DNA from: Gammaproteobacteria bacterium
GTDB lineage: Bacteria; Pseudomonadota; Gammaproteobacteria; JAJPIJ01
Direction: 5' to 3'
Length of the DNA: 56,447 nucleotides
Assembly: GCA_022072255.1 (NCBI GenBank)
Contig: JAJVHZ010000030.1
Location: 23,048-79,494, forward strand
Below the pieces are notes generated by a model. It saw nothing but the letters and a program-made list of their open reading frames with translations. It was not told the DNA's origin and did no database searches. Shown piece after piece: positions 1 through 9,792 of this stretch; within the stretch, counting starts at the first letter, position 1, and every line of letters starts with the position of its first letter. The position numbers and the translations under genes were made by a program.

Positions 1-639
1 GGCGAGCCGCAGGGGCAGGGCGTGAGCCGTCGCGTCGGCATCCACCCAAAGTATGGGCGTCTTCAGTCGCCGCCACATTTCCAGGACGAAGGACGGTTTG
101 TAGCTGCAGTTGCGTTCCCAGCAGCCAAGAGAATCCACGGGTACTACGAGATGTGGAAGGTTCAGACCCTGCAACGACTCGATGAGGCGCTGCGCGTGCT
201 GCTCGTACTGAGTGCCGGCGGTGTAATAGCTGACGATCGTCGGCAGGTTCGCGCCACCGCGCACCGCATCCACACCACCCGGCACAGACCCGCACCACAG
301 CCACTGGCCGTTCGGCACCGAGAGCGTCTCCCGCTCGACCAGCCTGGCCTTGAGTTCATCCCATTCGCGACGTTCCGCACCTGCCACGATCACGCGGGTA
401 CCGGGCCGCAGCATCGCCAATAGGTCCGTGACCTGTGACTCCGGAAGGAGCTGGGGCAGGAATACAGCCTCTGCGCGGGCAACATCCGTGTACTCACCCG
501 GTCGAACGGTCGACCAGTGGCACCGCCCCAGCCAATCCTGCAGTGCGTTGAGCGCCTCCGCGCTCCAGTATCCCGCGGGCAGGTGCTCGCCGGCCGCGAC
601 AGCACCACCGGCGCCGGCGATGGCGCTCAGGCAGCTCAT
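1..639 (-). CDS. Glycosyltransferase-like protein, 3' end cut by window edge
   Basis: An open frame runs from an ATG at 639 to the window edge (213 codons) with no stop, so the protein is truncated on the right of its sequence only by the window. The only upstream in-frame room before a stop at 670-672 contains no other ATG. Residues ~135-205 read like a nucleotide-diphospho-sugar transferase: LPTIVSYYTAGTQYEQHA, then a W-x-R-N-C-S-Y-K-P-S-F segment and ILWVDADA, whose D200-A-D202 fits the DxD metal/nucleotide-sugar site. The N-terminal 130 residues are not recognised. It lies 156 bp downstream of flgL on the same strand; in Pseudomonas that location holds the flagellin glycosyltransferase, so a role in flagellin or surface glycosylation is inferred, not shown. 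Confidence 0.72.
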   Translation of the reverse strand, partial: MSCLSAIAGAGGAVAAGEHLPAGYWSAEALNALQDWLGRCHWSTVRPGEYTDVARAEAVFLPQLLPESQVTDLLAMLRPGTRVIVAGAERREWDELKARLVERETLSVPNGQWLWCGSVPGGVDAVRGGANLPTIVSYYTAGTQYEQHAQRLIESLQGLNLPHLVVPVDSLGCWERNCSYKPSFVLEMWRRLKTPILWVDADATAHALPLRLA

Positions 640-795
640 GATCCGCCATCCGCAATCATGAGCTGCGCGTCAGCGGTGACACCGAATTCGTCGAAATTTC
701 CCTGGATGTCTGCGTGTGGCACGACTCCCCTCCCCTTCCGCCGCGGTGGCGCGCCGCCGACTCTGCATCATGCAGTCGTCGCGCGCGATGGTTCG

Positions 796-2001
796 CTAAA
801 GGTAATTGAACAGGCTGAGATTCTGCATCCTGGCGAACGCGGCCTGCGCCGCCTGCAGGGTGACGAGCCGCAGATTGAGGTTGCTGGCCGCCTCGATGAG
901 GTCCACGTCCTCGAGCGAGGAGCGCAGACCGGTCAGCTGCAGGGTCAGGTCCTCGTTGAAGGACTTCTGCGCCTCGATGATGTTCTGCCGCGCGCCGATG
1001 GCCGCGCGCACCTCGAGGAAGTTGTCCTGGCTGCGATCGATGTCGGCGATGGCCGAGTTGAGCGCGTTCTGCAACTGCGCATTTGCCGCCGGCGTCCCGG
1101 CCGGCGTTTCCAGCGCCGTGGCGATGCGGTCGAGCGTCTCGAAGACGGACTGGTAGCTGCTCGGCGAGACGTTGAACTCGTCGCCCGTGGCCGGTGCTCC
1201 GGTGATGATCAGCGTCTGGCCGTCGAAATCGATGCTGCTACCGCTGGTGTAGGTCTGGCCGCCGAGCACCACGGCGCCGCTGGTGTCGTCGAGCACGTCG
1301 TAGGTCGTGGCCGAGGTGAACACGATGCGGTAGTCGTGGGCAAGGAACGCGCTCGCGTCCGTGACGCTGCCGACGTTGACCACGCCGGTGCCGGTGTTGG
1401 CGGGATTGGCGCTGGTGGCGAACTGGCCGTTGCCGCTGCGCATCATCATGAAGACCTCCGACCCCGGGTCGCCGTCGGCGACGGTGTTCGTCGGACTGAT
1501 GTCCAGCATGCGTACGCCCTGGTCGCCGTTGTACTGCACCGAACCGGTCGCGCCGTCGATCGTGAACGGCTTGGTCTTGGCCTGGTACCCGGCGAACAGG
1601 TAATCGCCGTTGCCGTCGACGGTGTTGGCCAGACCCATCATCTGACCGAGCAACTGCCGGATCTCCACGGCGAGGAAGCCGCGCTCGCGGTCGCTGTACT
1701 GGCCGCTGCGGCCCTGAAGCGCGAGCTCGCGCGCGCGCACCATGATCTCCGAGGCGCTCGCGATCGCGCCCTCCTCCAGTTGCAGGCGCGAGGTCGCCAT
1801 GTCGGCGTTCTTCTGGTACTGGTCGGTCGTGGCCGTGGCGTTCTCGATCGACAGCACCTGCGCCGAGGCGGCCGGGTCGTCCGAGGGCGCGAGGATGCGC
1901 TTCTGGGTCGCGATCTGCTGCTGGATACGGGCGACCTCGGTCTGCTTGTTGAGTATGTTGGTGATGCCCTGTTGGTAGATCTGGCTGGTCGATATGCGCA
2001 T
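796..2001 (-). CDS. flgL: Flagellar hook-filament junction protein FlgL
   Basis: 401 aa. FlgL is the second hook-filament junction protein, exported through the flagellar type III apparatus and linking FlgK to the flagellin filament. The N-terminus MRISTSQIYQQGITNILNKQ and the C-terminal helix ending LQAAQAAFARMQNLSLFNYL are the two flagellin-like coiled-coil ends of the family; the middle (~130-280) is the variable exposed domain. It is longer than the E. coli protein (about 317 aa) but similar to Pseudomonas-type FlgL. It starts 5 nt after the flgK stop, so the two are co-translated at the distal end of the flg operon. Confidence 0.95.
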   Translation of the reverse strand: MRISTSQIYQQGITNILNKQTEVARIQQQIATQKRILAPSDDPAASAQVLSIENATATTDQYQKNADMATSRLQLEEGAIASASEIMVRARELALQGRSGQYSDRERGFLAVEIRQLLGQMMGLANTVDGNGDYLFAGYQAKTKPFTIDGATGSVQYNGDQGVRMLDISPTNTVADGDPGSEVFMMMRSGNGQFATSANPANTGTGVVNVGSVTDASAFLAHDYRIVFTSATTYDVLDDTSGAVVLGGQTYTSGSSIDFDGQTLIITGAPATGDEFNVSPSSYQSVFETLDRIATALETPAGTPAANAQLQNALNSAIADIDRSQDNFLEVRAAIGARQNIIEAQKSFNEDLTLQLTGLRSSLEDVDLIEAASNLNLRLVTLQAAQAAFARMQNLSLFNYL

Positions 2002-2006
2002 GACGG

Positions 2007-3893
2007 CTAGCCCCTGACCGCGTTCAGCAGTTCGTCGAACACCGTGTTGCCGGTGGCGATCACCTGGGCCGCCGCCTGGTAGGCCTGCTGGAACTTCAGG
2101 AGGTTGGCGGCCTCCTCGTCCAGGTTCACGCCGGAGAGCGCCTGCTGAGAACTAACGGCATTGTCGAGCAGGGTCTTGAGCGCCGTGCTGCTGACCTCGT
2201 GCTGGCGCGTGACGGTGCCGACATTGCCGACCATCGCGCCGTAGGCGTCGCCGTAGGTCGCGGTGCCGCCCTCGAGAACGCCGTTCTGTGCCAGCTCGGC
2301 CAGGGCGAGCAGGTTGCGGTTGTCGCCCACCCCGCCGGTGTTGGCCTCGATCACGACCTGATCGCCGGCCGCCGGCGTGCCGCTCAGCTGTATCCGCCAG
2401 CCGTTGATGTCGATGTTGGCGCCGGCGGTGTAGGCGATGCTGGCACCGGCGCCGTTGATGCGGTAGCTGGTCGGCGGATTGTCGAAGACCAGGGTGACCG
2501 TCGTGGTCAGGTTCGTGTCACTCGCGTCCAGGATCTCAGGCGCCGTCACGTTGACGTTGCCGAGGTTGCCCAGCGAGGCGCCGGCCCGCACCGGACTCGC
2601 CGCGGCGATCTCACGCACGTCGGTGATGGCGACCCCGATGTCGCGCGCGATGTAGCGCGTCGGCTGCAGCCGGTAGGTGTCGCCGGCCGCCGGCGCCGCG
2701 CCCACCGTTATCGTCAGCCCGTCGACGCTGAAGGGACCGGCGCCGCTCAGGGTCTGTGTCGTGCCGTCGGAGTACCGGTACAACTGCCAGTCGGTGCCGT
2801 CGAAGGTGAGGTCGTAATCCGAAATGGTCAGGTCACCGACATTGGCGTCATCGAAGGCGAGCGTGATCGTGCCGGTGTTGCCGCCCGCGGCATTGAACGA
2901 CGGCGACGGTACGGAGAAGAAATCCCCACCCATGGTCCCGTTCATGTCGACGCCTTCCTGGTGCTGCGTATTGAAGGTCATGGCCAACGCCGCGCTCAGG
3001 CGGCCGAGCGCATTGCGGGTCGGCTCGAGCAGGTCCTCGCGAAACGCGAGCGCGCCGCCCATCTGTCCCGAGCTCATCTGGCTGGACACCACCGAGGTCA
3101 CGCCGCCCACGACGTAACCGACCTCCAGGCGCGAGGCGTCCAGGGTGTTCGGCTGCGTCGTCAGCGTGGCGGTCGTCGAGCCCGTGACCAGCATCAGGCC
3201 GTCGCCGACCATGACGTTCATGGCGCCGTCGTCCTGGATGAAGGTGCTGACACCGGTGATCTCGGAGAGCTCGAGGACGAGCTGGTCGCGCCGGTCGAGG
3301 AGATCGTTGGCGGAATCCGAGCCGGTGCGCCCGTTGGCGAGCACGATGCTCTTGTTGAGATCGGCGATGGACGCGGCCAGTTCGTTGACCTGGCGCACCT
3401 GGTCGGCGAGCTTGGCGTTGATGGCGCTGTTGATGTCGTCCAGGCGCGCGATCTGGTCGTGCATCCGCGAGACCATGGTCCCGGCCGCCCCGAGCATGGC
3501 CTGCCGGGAAGGTATGGATGTCGGCTGGTCGGCCAATTGCTCGATGCTGCTGAAGAACCCCGTCATCGCGGTCGACAGGCCGGAGTTCGAGTCTGCCAGC
3601 ATGTTGTTCAACTGCGTGGCCAGGTCATAGAAGGAGCTGGCCTGCTGGTAGCTGGTCGAGCTCAGTTGCACCTGGCGGCCGAGGAAGGCGTCCGCGGCGC
3701 GGCTGACGTCGCCGATGCCGACACCCTTGCCGAAGTACACGTTGCCGCTGACCTGCGGGGCGCGCGCGGCGAGCTCCACGCGCTGACGCGAGTAGCCGGG
3801 CGTGTTGGCGTTGGAGATGTTGTGGCCAATGGTCGACAGCGCGCGTTGCGTCGACAGCAGCGCGGAAACGCCAATGTTCAGGATGTCAGCCAT
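2007..3893 (-). CDS. flgK: Flagellar hook-associated protein FlgK (HAP1)
   Basis: 628 aa. FlgK is the first junction protein added to the hook end. The N-terminus has the rod/hook family motif ALSTIGHNISNANTPGYSRQ and the C-terminus has the matching GVNLDEEAANLLKFQQAYQA helix, which pair in the D0 domain. The middle holds repeated Ig-like or beta-rich stretches (several TYRL/TYR-type repeats around residues 330-520), normal for FlgK. No export signal peptide, as expected for a type III substrate. It lies 51 nt downstream of flgJ. Confidence 0.96.
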   Translation of the reverse strand: MADILNIGVSALLSTQRALSTIGHNISNANTPGYSRQRVELAARAPQVSGNVYFGKGVGIGDVSRAADAFLGRQVQLSSTSYQQASSFYDLATQLNNMLADSNSGLSTAMTGFFSSIEQLADQPTSIPSRQAMLGAAGTMVSRMHDQIARLDDINSAINAKLADQVRQVNELAASIADLNKSIVLANGRTGSDSANDLLDRRDQLVLELSEITGVSTFIQDDGAMNVMVGDGLMLVTGSTTATLTTQPNTLDASRLEVGYVVGGVTSVVSSQMSSGQMGGALAFREDLLEPTRNALGRLSAALAMTFNTQHQEGVDMNGTMGGDFFSVPSPSFNAAGGNTGTITLAFDDANVGDLTISDYDLTFDGTDWQLYRYSDGTTQTLSGAGPFSVDGLTITVGAAPAAGDTYRLQPTRYIARDIGVAITDVREIAAASPVRAGASLGNLGNVNVTAPEILDASDTNLTTTVTLVFDNPPTSYRINGAGASIAYTAGANIDINGWRIQLSGTPAAGDQVVIEANTGGVGDNRNLLALAELAQNGVLEGGTATYGDAYGAMVGNVGTVTRQHEVSSTALKTLLDNAVSSQQALSGVNLDEEAANLLKFQQAYQAAAQVIATGNTVFDELLNAVRG

Positions 3894-3944
3894 GTGTGCT
3901 GCCTCGTCTCACTGCACCCGCCCTGCGGAACGCGTCCGTTGCGT

Positions 3945-4940
3945 TCAGCCGTTCTCCGTGCCGCCCGCTGCCCGCGCCTGGCGCAGGGTACGGATCTGGT
4001 TGTTCATGATGCTGAGCACCTTGTCCGCGTAGCGCGGGTCGGTGGCATAGCCGGCGCCCTGCAGGGCGCGGATGTAGGATTCCGGATCGCCCGCGTTCTC
4101 GAGCGCGCGCGAGTAGCGCGGCCGGCTCTGCAGGAAATCGATGTAGTCGTTGAAGCTGTGCGAATAGGATTCGTAGGCGCGGAACGGCGCCAGCTCGCGG
4201 CGCGCGACACCGTTCTCGTACTCGAGCGTGCTCACCCGCGTCCGCTCGCCGCTCCAGCTCGAGCCGGCCTTGATGCCGAAGAGATTGAAGCTGTTGCCGC
4301 CGGCGCGGTCGCGGATCATGTGCTTGCCCCAGCCGGTCTCGAGCGCCGCCTGCGCGAGCAGCAGGTCCGGATCCAGTCCCAGTTTCCTGCCCGCCGCCTC
4401 CGCGTGAGGCGCCAGCGCGCGCACGAACTCCTCGCGCGAGCCGAAGGTGCGCGGGTTGTACGCCGGGGTTTGGCCGGTCGCGTCGGCCGGCTCGGCGTCG
4501 TCCTCCGATGCGCCGACGGCGGCGGCGATGCGCTCGGAGGTCTCCAGCTGCCGCATCGTCTGCAGCGGCTCGCCGTGCATGCCCTGCCACCAGCGGGGTT
4601 CGAACCTGACGAGCGCCCCGGCATCCACCGTGCCCGTTTCCCTCGGCGCGATCTGCTGCAGCAGCATGTCGGCCAGGCCGAGGTCGCCGCGCCTGGCGAT
4701 GTCCGTGGATATCTGCTTGTCGAAGAGGTCCTGGTAGAGCTCGGTCTGCGAGCTGTCGAACAGCCCGCCGAAGTTGTTCGCCTCGCGCATACTCTGCAGC
4801 ATGGTCTGCACGAACAGGGCCTCGAACTGCTGGGCAACGGCGCGCGCGGCCTCGGGCGAGTTCCTGCGGGCCTGGGCGCGCAGACCGACGAGTGCGCCGA
4901 AGTCCGCACCCGCCAGCGCCTTCTCGAAGCCGTTCGCCAT
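3945..4940 (-). CDS. flgJ: Bifunctional flagellar rod-cap / peptidoglycan hydrolase FlgJ
   Basis: 331 aa. Two domains are visible. The rod-cap part is ~30-110, with AVAQQFEALFVQTMLQSMR. The glucosaminidase-type muramidase is ~175-320, with LLLAQAALETGWGKHMIRD, where the Glu of ALETGWG is the expected catalytic acid, and GNSFNLFGIKA. FlgJ caps the growing rod and cuts peptidoglycan so the rod can pass. This two-domain form is typical of gamma- and betaproteobacteria; alphaproteobacteria have the first domain only. The ATG overlaps the flgI stop by one base (TGATG), indicating translational coupling. Confidence 0.95.
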   Translation of the reverse strand: MANGFEKALAGADFGALVGLRAQARRNSPEAARAVAQQFEALFVQTMLQSMREANNFGGLFDSSQTELYQDLFDKQISTDIARRGDLGLADMLLQQIAPRETGTVDAGALVRFEPRWWQGMHGEPLQTMRQLETSERIAAAVGASEDDAEPADATGQTPAYNPRTFGSREEFVRALAPHAEAAGRKLGLDPDLLLAQAALETGWGKHMIRDRAGGNSFNLFGIKAGSSWSGERTRVSTLEYENGVARRELAPFRAYESYSHSFNDYIDFLQSRPRYSRALENAGDPESYIRALQGAGYATDPRYADKVLSIMNNQIRTLRQARAAGGTENG

Positions 4941-6034
4941 CAGATCACCACCAGCTCGGCCTTCAGCGCGCCGGCCTGCTTGAGCGCCTCGAGTATGGCG
5001 ACCAGGTCGCCCGGCGCAGCACCCACCGCGTTGACGGCCCGGACGATGTCGTCGAGCCTCACGCCCGGATTGAAGAGGAACATGCGGTTCTTCTCCTCCT
5101 TGACGTCGATGTTCTGCTTCGGAACCACGACTGTATCGCCGCGCGACAACGGCGGCGGCTGGCTCACGATGGGGTCGTTGGTGATCGTGACCGTCAGGCT
5201 GCCGTGCGTGACCGCGGCCGCGCTGACGGCGACGTGCTGACCGATGACGATGGTGCCGGTGCGCGAATTGACGACCACCTTGGCGGCCGCCTCGCCCGGG
5301 GAAAGCTCCAGGTTCTCGACCTGCGACATGAACGCCACCCGCTGCTGCGGGTCAACCGGCATGGCGACGGCCACGGATGACCCGTCGATCGGCTGGGCGC
5401 GCCCGCCGTTGGCGTTGATGGCCTCGGCCATGCGCGTGGCGGTGGTGAAATCCGGGAAATTGAGCGTCAGCAGCAGCTGGTCGCCCTGGTTGAAGGCGGT
5501 CATGACCTCGCGCTCCACGGTCGCTCCGTTGGCGATGCGTCCGCTGCTCGGCACGTTGATGCTGATCGAGGAGCCGTCGGTGGTCTCCACACCGAGTCCG
5601 CCGACGACCACGTTGCCCTGTGCGATCGCATATACGCCCCCGTCGGCGCCCTTCAGCGGCGTCATCACCAGGCTGCCGCCGCGCAGACTCTTGGCGTCGC
5701 CGAGCGAGGAGACGGTCACGTCGATGGTCTGGCCAGGCTTGGCGAACGGCGGCAGCGTCGCCTGCACGATGACGGCCGCGGCATTCTTCAGTGACGGCTT
5801 GACCTTCTGGGGCAGGGTGAGACCCAACTGCTTGACCATGTTCTTCGCGGTCTGCGCCGTGAACTCCGTCTTGTCGCCCGTACCGTCGAGACCGACGACC
5901 AGGCCGTAGCCCACGAGCTGATTGTCGCGCACGCCGGCAATGCGGGCGATGTCCTTGATGCGCTCGGCCTGCACCGCGGTGGCGCCCAGCGCCAGCATCG
6001 CACCGGCCACCAGTCCTGTCAGTACACGCTTCAT
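4940..6034 (-). CDS. flgI: Flagellar P-ring protein FlgI
   Basis: 364 aa. FlgI polymerises into the periplasmic P ring around the distal rod. A Sec signal peptide is evident ([23 protein letters not shown], cleavage after AQA), followed by [20 protein letters not shown] and [13 protein letters not shown], both highly typical of FlgI. Length matches the family. It is 28 nt downstream of flgH and its stop overlaps flgJ by one base. Confidence 0.97.
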   Translation of the reverse strand: MKRVLTGLVAGAMLALGATAVQAERIKDIARIAGVRDNQLVGYGLVVGLDGTGDKTEFTAQTAKNMVKQLGLTLPQKVKPSLKNAAAVIVQATLPPFAKPGQTIDVTVSSLGDAKSLRGGSLVMTPLKGADGGVYAIAQGNVVVGGLGVETTDGSSISINVPSSGRIANGATVEREVMTAFNQGDQLLLTLNFPDFTTATRMAEAINANGGRAQPIDGSSVAVAMPVDPQQRVAFMSQVENLELSPGEAAAKVVVNSRTGTIVIGQHVAVSAAAVTHGSLTVTITNDPIVSQPPPLSRGDTVVVPKQNIDVKEEKNRMFLFNPGVRLDDIVRAVNAVGAAPGDLVAILEALKQAGALKAELVVI

Positions 6035-6062
6035 ACGGATCGTTTCGCTCTTGTTCCGTCTA

Positions 6063-6812
6063 TCAGAGCGGCGACAGCGCGCTGGTGAAGAATCGCGTCA
6101 GCCAGCCTGCCTTGCTGGCACTGGCGGTCTGTCCGTCGCCGTTGTAGATGATGGTGGCGTCGGCGATCTTGGTCGACGGCACGGTATTGTCCAGGTCGAC
6201 GTCGATCGGGCGCACGATGCCGGAGAGCTTCACGTACTCGTTGCCCTGGTTGATACGCACGCGCTTCTCGCCGCGCACGACCAGGTTGCCGTTCGGCAGC
6301 ACGTCCGCCACCGTAACCGTGATGTCGCCGATCAACTTGCTCTCCTGCTCGTTGTCGCCCTTGCCGCTGAAATCGGAGGTGGCACCCATCGAGGTCTCGA
6401 GCGTGTTGTTGTCGGTGTCGGCCAGCGGCAGCGCGCCGGGCAGGCCGAACTGCGGGGTGGACCCGAGAATGGTGGGATTGGCGATGGTCGTCGAGCTCTC
6501 CTTGTCGAAGCTGCTGCTGGAGGAACTCTCCGCCGTGGTCTTCTCGACCAGCTTGACGGTCAGCGTGTCGCCGATGCGGCGCGCTTTCGCGTCCTCGAAC
6601 AGGTAGAGGGCGTAGCCGGGCTGGTAGATGGAGCCGCCGGAATGCTGCTCCGTTGGCACGCGCGCCGCCGGCATGGCGGCGGCGAACTCCGGGTCGCGCC
6701 GCGGAGCGCTGCCGGTGCATCCGCTCAAGGCGATGATGGCCACGGCGAGGAAGGTCCAGGCCGCCACCAGTGTGGCTTTGTCGTACATGCGCGAAATTTC
6801 CGGCGTGATCAT
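6063..6812 (-). CDS. flgH: Flagellar L-ring lipoprotein FlgH
   Basis: 249 aa from the ATG at 6812. FlgH forms the outer-membrane L ring. It has a hydrophobic signal and lipobox IIALSGC, then the conserved regions [30 protein letters not shown] and a beta-rich C-terminal half ending with [10 protein letters not shown]. The alternative ATG at 6788 (MYDKATLV...) gives a more typical 24-residue lipoprotein signal and may be the true start; neither has a strong Shine-Dalgarno. It is 15 nt downstream of flgG. The presence of FlgH and FlgI shows a diderm envelope. Confidence 0.94.
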   Translation of the reverse strand: MITPEISRMYDKATLVAAWTFLAVAIIALSGCTGSAPRRDPEFAAAMPAARVPTEQHSGGSIYQPGYALYLFEDAKARRIGDTLTVKLVEKTTAESSSSSSFDKESSTTIANPTILGSTPQFGLPGALPLADTDNNTLETSMGATSDFSGKGDNEQESKLIGDITVTVADVLPNGNLVVRGEKRVRINQGNEYVKLSGIVRPIDVDLDNTVPSTKIADATIIYNGDGQTASASKAGWLTRFFTSALSPL

Positions 6813-6827
6813 GGTTTCAGCTGCCTA

Positions 6828-7613
6828 TCAGAGTGTCTGGGTGACGAAGCCCAGCATTTGGTCCACGGTGGAGATGGCCTTGGAGTTCATCTCGTAGGCG
6901 CGTTGCGTCTCGATCATGTTCACCAGTTCCTCCACCACATTGACGTTGGAGCTCTCGAGCGAACCCTGCACGAGCGTACCCATTCCATCGGTGCCCGGCG
7001 TTCCGGTCTGCGCCGTCCCGCTCGATACGGTCTCCTTGAAAAGGTTCTGGCCGACCGGCTGCAGGCCCAGCGGGTTGACGAAGTCGGCGAGCTCGATCGT
7101 GCCGATCTGCTGCGGCGTGGACTCACCGGCAACCAGAGCGCTCACGGTACCGTCGGATCCGACGGTCAGGCTCAGGGTGTCCTCCGGTATCGTGATGGCG
7201 GGCTCCACCAGGTAACCCTCGGACGTCACGAGTTGCCCCTCCGAATCCATCTCGAAGGAACCGTCGCGCGAATACGAGATGCTGCCGTCGGGCATCAGCA
7301 CCTGGAAAAAGCCACGGCCCTGGATGGCGACATCCAGCGGATTTTCGGTCTGCTCGATGCTGCCCTGTCCGAAATTCTTCTCCGTGGCGACGATGCGCAC
7401 GCCCGTGCCGAGCATGAGGCCGGAGGGAAGTTCCGAGTTCTGCGAGGAGGCCGCGCCCGGCTGCCGCACCGTCTGATACAGCAGATCCTCGAAGGAGGCG
7501 CGGTCGCGCTTGAAGCCGGTGGTGTTGACGTTGGCCAGGTTGTGCGCGATGACCTGCATGCGCGTGTTCTGAGCATCCAGTCCGGTCTTCGCGACCCAGA
7601 GTGCCGGTTCCAT
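6828..7613 (-). CDS. flgG: Flagellar distal rod protein FlgG
   Basis: 261 aa with start at [15 protein letters not shown] (ATG at 7613), the usual FlgG start and family length; an ATG 9 codons upstream would add an unlike basic extension. Family signatures are [20 protein letters not shown] near the N-terminus, and [20 protein letters not shown] with the C-terminal [11 protein letters not shown]. FlgG builds the distal rod that passes through the P and L rings. It is separated from the upstream flgF by 144 bp carrying the large palindrome at 7666-7733, the widest gap within the operon. Confidence 0.97.
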   Translation of the reverse strand: MEPALWVAKTGLDAQNTRMQVIAHNLANVNTTGFKRDRASFEDLLYQTVRQPGAASSQNSELPSGLMLGTGVRIVATEKNFGQGSIEQTENPLDVAIQGRGFFQVLMPDGSISYSRDGSFEMDSEGQLVTSEGYLVEPAITIPEDTLSLTVGSDGTVSALVAGESTPQQIGTIELADFVNPLGLQPVGQNLFKETVSSGTAQTGTPGTDGMGTLVQGSLESSNVNVVEELVNMIETQRAYEMNSKAISTVDQMLGFVTQTL

Positions 7614-7665
7614 TCTGTTTCTCCGTCGGTGCCAGTGCACCGGTCAGGGGGGTGTGCCGTGATCC

Positions 7666-7733
7666 GTGAGTGGTGATCCGTGATTGGTGACTGGCCGGGC
7701 CGTGCCAATCACCAATCACGGATCACCACTCAC
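7666..7733. repeat. Perfect 25-bp inverted repeat with 7-bp internal period
   Basis: The left arm 7666-7690 and right arm 7709-7733 are exact reverse complements with an 18-nt spacer; after one mismatch a further TGGC/GCCA pairs in the loop. Each arm is made of heptads with the pattern GTGANNN (left, starting a little upstream at about 7659) or NNNTCAC (right), about five in each direction. The element sits between flgF and flgG and would form a very stable hairpin in the operon mRNA. It resembles REP/BIME-like intergenic repeats rather than a terminator (no U tract on either strand). Confidence 0.88.
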
Positions 7734-7757
7734 GACTCACCGTATACGTATCACTTT

Positions 7758-8498
7758 CTATGCCATCCGCAGCAGTTGCGACATGGCGGTGTCATTCTTC
7801 TCGGCGGTCTGCATCGCCTTGACCTGCAGCTCGAAGTTGCGCTGATAGGTCATCATGTTGATCATCTCGGAGACCGAGTTCACATTGCTGCTCTCCAGCG
7901 CACCCTGCACCACGCGCACCGAGGCATCGGCCTCGAGATTCGCGCCGTCTTTCCGCCGGAACAGTCCGTCCTCGCCCTTGTGCAGCTCCCGGATGTCCGG
8001 CCGAACGAGCTTCAGGCGATCGACCACCACCAGCGTGTCGGAGCCCTGGCCGACGGGGCGGATCGAGATCGTGCCGTCGGCGGCGATGAGGATGCTCTCC
8101 GCCGGCGGAATGGCCACCGGCCCGCCATTGCCGAGCACCGGCCGGCCGTTGCCGGTCTCCAGCATGCCATTGCCATTCAGCCGCAGGTCCCCCGCGCGCG
8201 TGTACGCCTCGGTGCCGTCGGCCGCCTGCACCGCGAGGAAGCCCTCGCCGTCGACCGCGACGTCGAGATCGTTGCCCGTCGTCTCGAGCGAGCCGGGCTG
8301 GTAGTTCACGGCCGGTCGCTCCGCCATCGCGTAAACGCGCGTGGGCTGCCCGGGGCCGAACACCGGCATGGCGCGGAACGCCTCGAGGTCGGCGCGGAAC
8401 CCGGGGCTGGCGGCGTTGGCAAGGTTGTTCGACGCGGCCGCCTGCTGCATCAGCATCTGCCGCGCCCCCGTCATTGCCAGGTAGACCATCCGATCCAT
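7758..8498 (-). CDS. flgF: Flagellar proximal rod protein FlgF
   Basis: 246 aa, the usual size. N-terminus MDRMVYLAMTGARQMLMQQA followed by SNNLANAASPGFRADLEAFR, and C-terminus SSNVNSVSEMINMMTYQRNF are the FlgF versions of the paired rod-protein helices. FlgF is a proximal rod subunit exported by the flagellar type III system. It lies 33 nt after flgE and 144 bp before flgG. Confidence 0.95.
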   Translation of the reverse strand: MDRMVYLAMTGARQMLMQQAAASNNLANAASPGFRADLEAFRAMPVFGPGQPTRVYAMAERPAVNYQPGSLETTGNDLDVAVDGEGFLAVQAADGTEAYTRAGDLRLNGNGMLETGNGRPVLGNGGPVAIPPAESILIAADGTISIRPVGQGSDTLVVVDRLKLVRPDIRELHKGEDGLFRRKDGANLEADASVRVVQGALESSNVNSVSEMINMMTYQRNFELQVKAMQTAEKNDTAMSQLLRMA

Positions 8499-8531
8499 GC
8501 GCTTTTCCCCGGGCGGCTAGCCGTTCAACGG

Positions 8532-9743
8532 TTAACGGATGTTGATGATCGACTGGGTGACCTGATCGGCGGTCTGGATGACCTGCGCGTTCGCCTGGAA
8601 GTTGCGCTGCGCGACGATCATCTTCACCAGCTCCTCGGAGAGATCGACGTTGGACTCCTCGAGCGCCCCGCCCTGGATGAGCCCCAGGTTCGATGAGCCC
8701 GGCGCGGAGACCAGCGGCGCGCCGGCCTCGAAGGTCTCGGCCCAGGCGGTATCGCCCACCGGCTGCAGACCCTGCGGGTTGGCGAAATTCGCCAGCGCCA
8801 CCTGGCCGAGCGTCACCGCCTGGCCGTTGGAGTAGCGCGCGAAGATGATGCCGCTCTTGTCGATGTCCAGGCCGCTCAGCGTGCCGGTGGTGTAGCCGTC
8901 CTGCACCATGCTGTTGACCGAGAACGGGCTGCCGTACTGGGTGCTGGTGCCGTAGTTCAGATCGAGCGTCATCGCCGCACCGCCGCCGCTCGGCGTGAAG
9001 GAGGCCGTCGTGAAGGCGCCGCCCGCCGGAGCGGTGAGCGCGCCGCTGCTGTTGAAGGTCAGCGCGGTCGGTCCGTCCACGGCGACGCCGTCGACGTAGG
9101 TATAGGTATCCCACGCATTGGCGCCGGACTTCACGTAGTACATCGAGGCGACGTGCGAATTCCCGAGCGAGTCGTAGACGGTCGTCGACGTCGCATTGTT
9201 GTAGCTGGACGTGTTGGTCGGATCGAACGTCGCCACCGCCGGCACGCTGGCGGAGGAATCCAGGTTCAACCCGACCGTTACGGCGGTCGACGCCGCCGGT
9301 GCGACGTTCGCGGTGTTGATCAGCAGATCGCCCAGCGCGCCGGTGATCGTGCCGCTGGTATCGGCCTGGAAGGCCTGCAGGCGCTGACTCTGCGCGTTCA
9401 CGACGTAGCCCTCGCGGTCCACGCCGAAGGCGCCGGCACGGGAGTAGAGATTCGAGCCGCCGTCGTTGACGACGAAGAAGCCGTTGCCGTTGATCGCCAG
9501 ATCGAGCGCATTCTCGGTGAACGACACCGTGCCCTGCGAAAACTGCTGGGCGATGCGCGAGACGTTCACGCCCGATCCCGGCGTGTCGCCGGCGACGCCG
9601 AGATTGCTGGCGGCGTAGATGTCTGCAAACTCCGCGCGCGACTTCTTGAAGCCGGTCGTGCTGGCGTTGGCCACGTTGTTACCGATGGTACTCAGGTCGG
9701 TCATCGAAGCGCGCAGACCGCTGATTGCTGTGCGAAACGGCAT
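8532..9743 (-). CDS. flgE: Flagellar hook protein FlgE
   Basis: 403 aa, close to the Salmonella size. FlgE polymerises into the flexible hook under the FlgD cap. N-terminus MPFRTAISGLRASMTDLSTI with GNNVANASTTGFKKSRAEFA, and C-terminus ESNVDLSEELVKMIVAQRNF with the ANAQVIQTADQVTQSIINIR end. Glycine-, serine- and threonine-rich exposed domains lie between. It lies 49 nt downstream of flgD. Confidence 0.97.
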   Translation of the reverse strand: MPFRTAISGLRASMTDLSTIGNNVANASTTGFKKSRAEFADIYAASNLGVAGDTPGSGVNVSRIAQQFSQGTVSFTENALDLAINGNGFFVVNDGGSNLYSRAGAFGVDREGYVVNAQSQRLQAFQADTSGTITGALGDLLINTANVAPAASTAVTVGLNLDSSASVPAVATFDPTNTSSYNNATSTTVYDSLGNSHVASMYYVKSGANAWDTYTYVDGVAVDGPTALTFNSSGALTAPAGGAFTTASFTPSGGGAAMTLDLNYGTSTQYGSPFSVNSMVQDGYTTGTLSGLDIDKSGIIFARYSNGQAVTLGQVALANFANPQGLQPVGDTAWAETFEAGAPLVSAPGSSNLGLIQGGALEESNVDLSEELVKMIVAQRNFQANAQVIQTADQVTQSIINIR

Positions 9744-9792
9744 GGTCGTTCTCTCCTGTCAGATCTCTTCGGAAAAGAGGCTTCCCCGATCC

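Noticed and set aside
517-540. A TGGCAC sequence with GG-N10-GC spacing on the plus strand
   Set aside because: It lies inside the glycosyltransferase coding region on the opposite strand to the gene and the -12 box is poor.
2199-5240. A 1013-codon plus-strand frame opposite flgK, flgJ and flgI
   Set aside because: Arg/Ala/Gly-rich antisense frame typical of GC-rich DNA; the flg genes on the other strand are certain.
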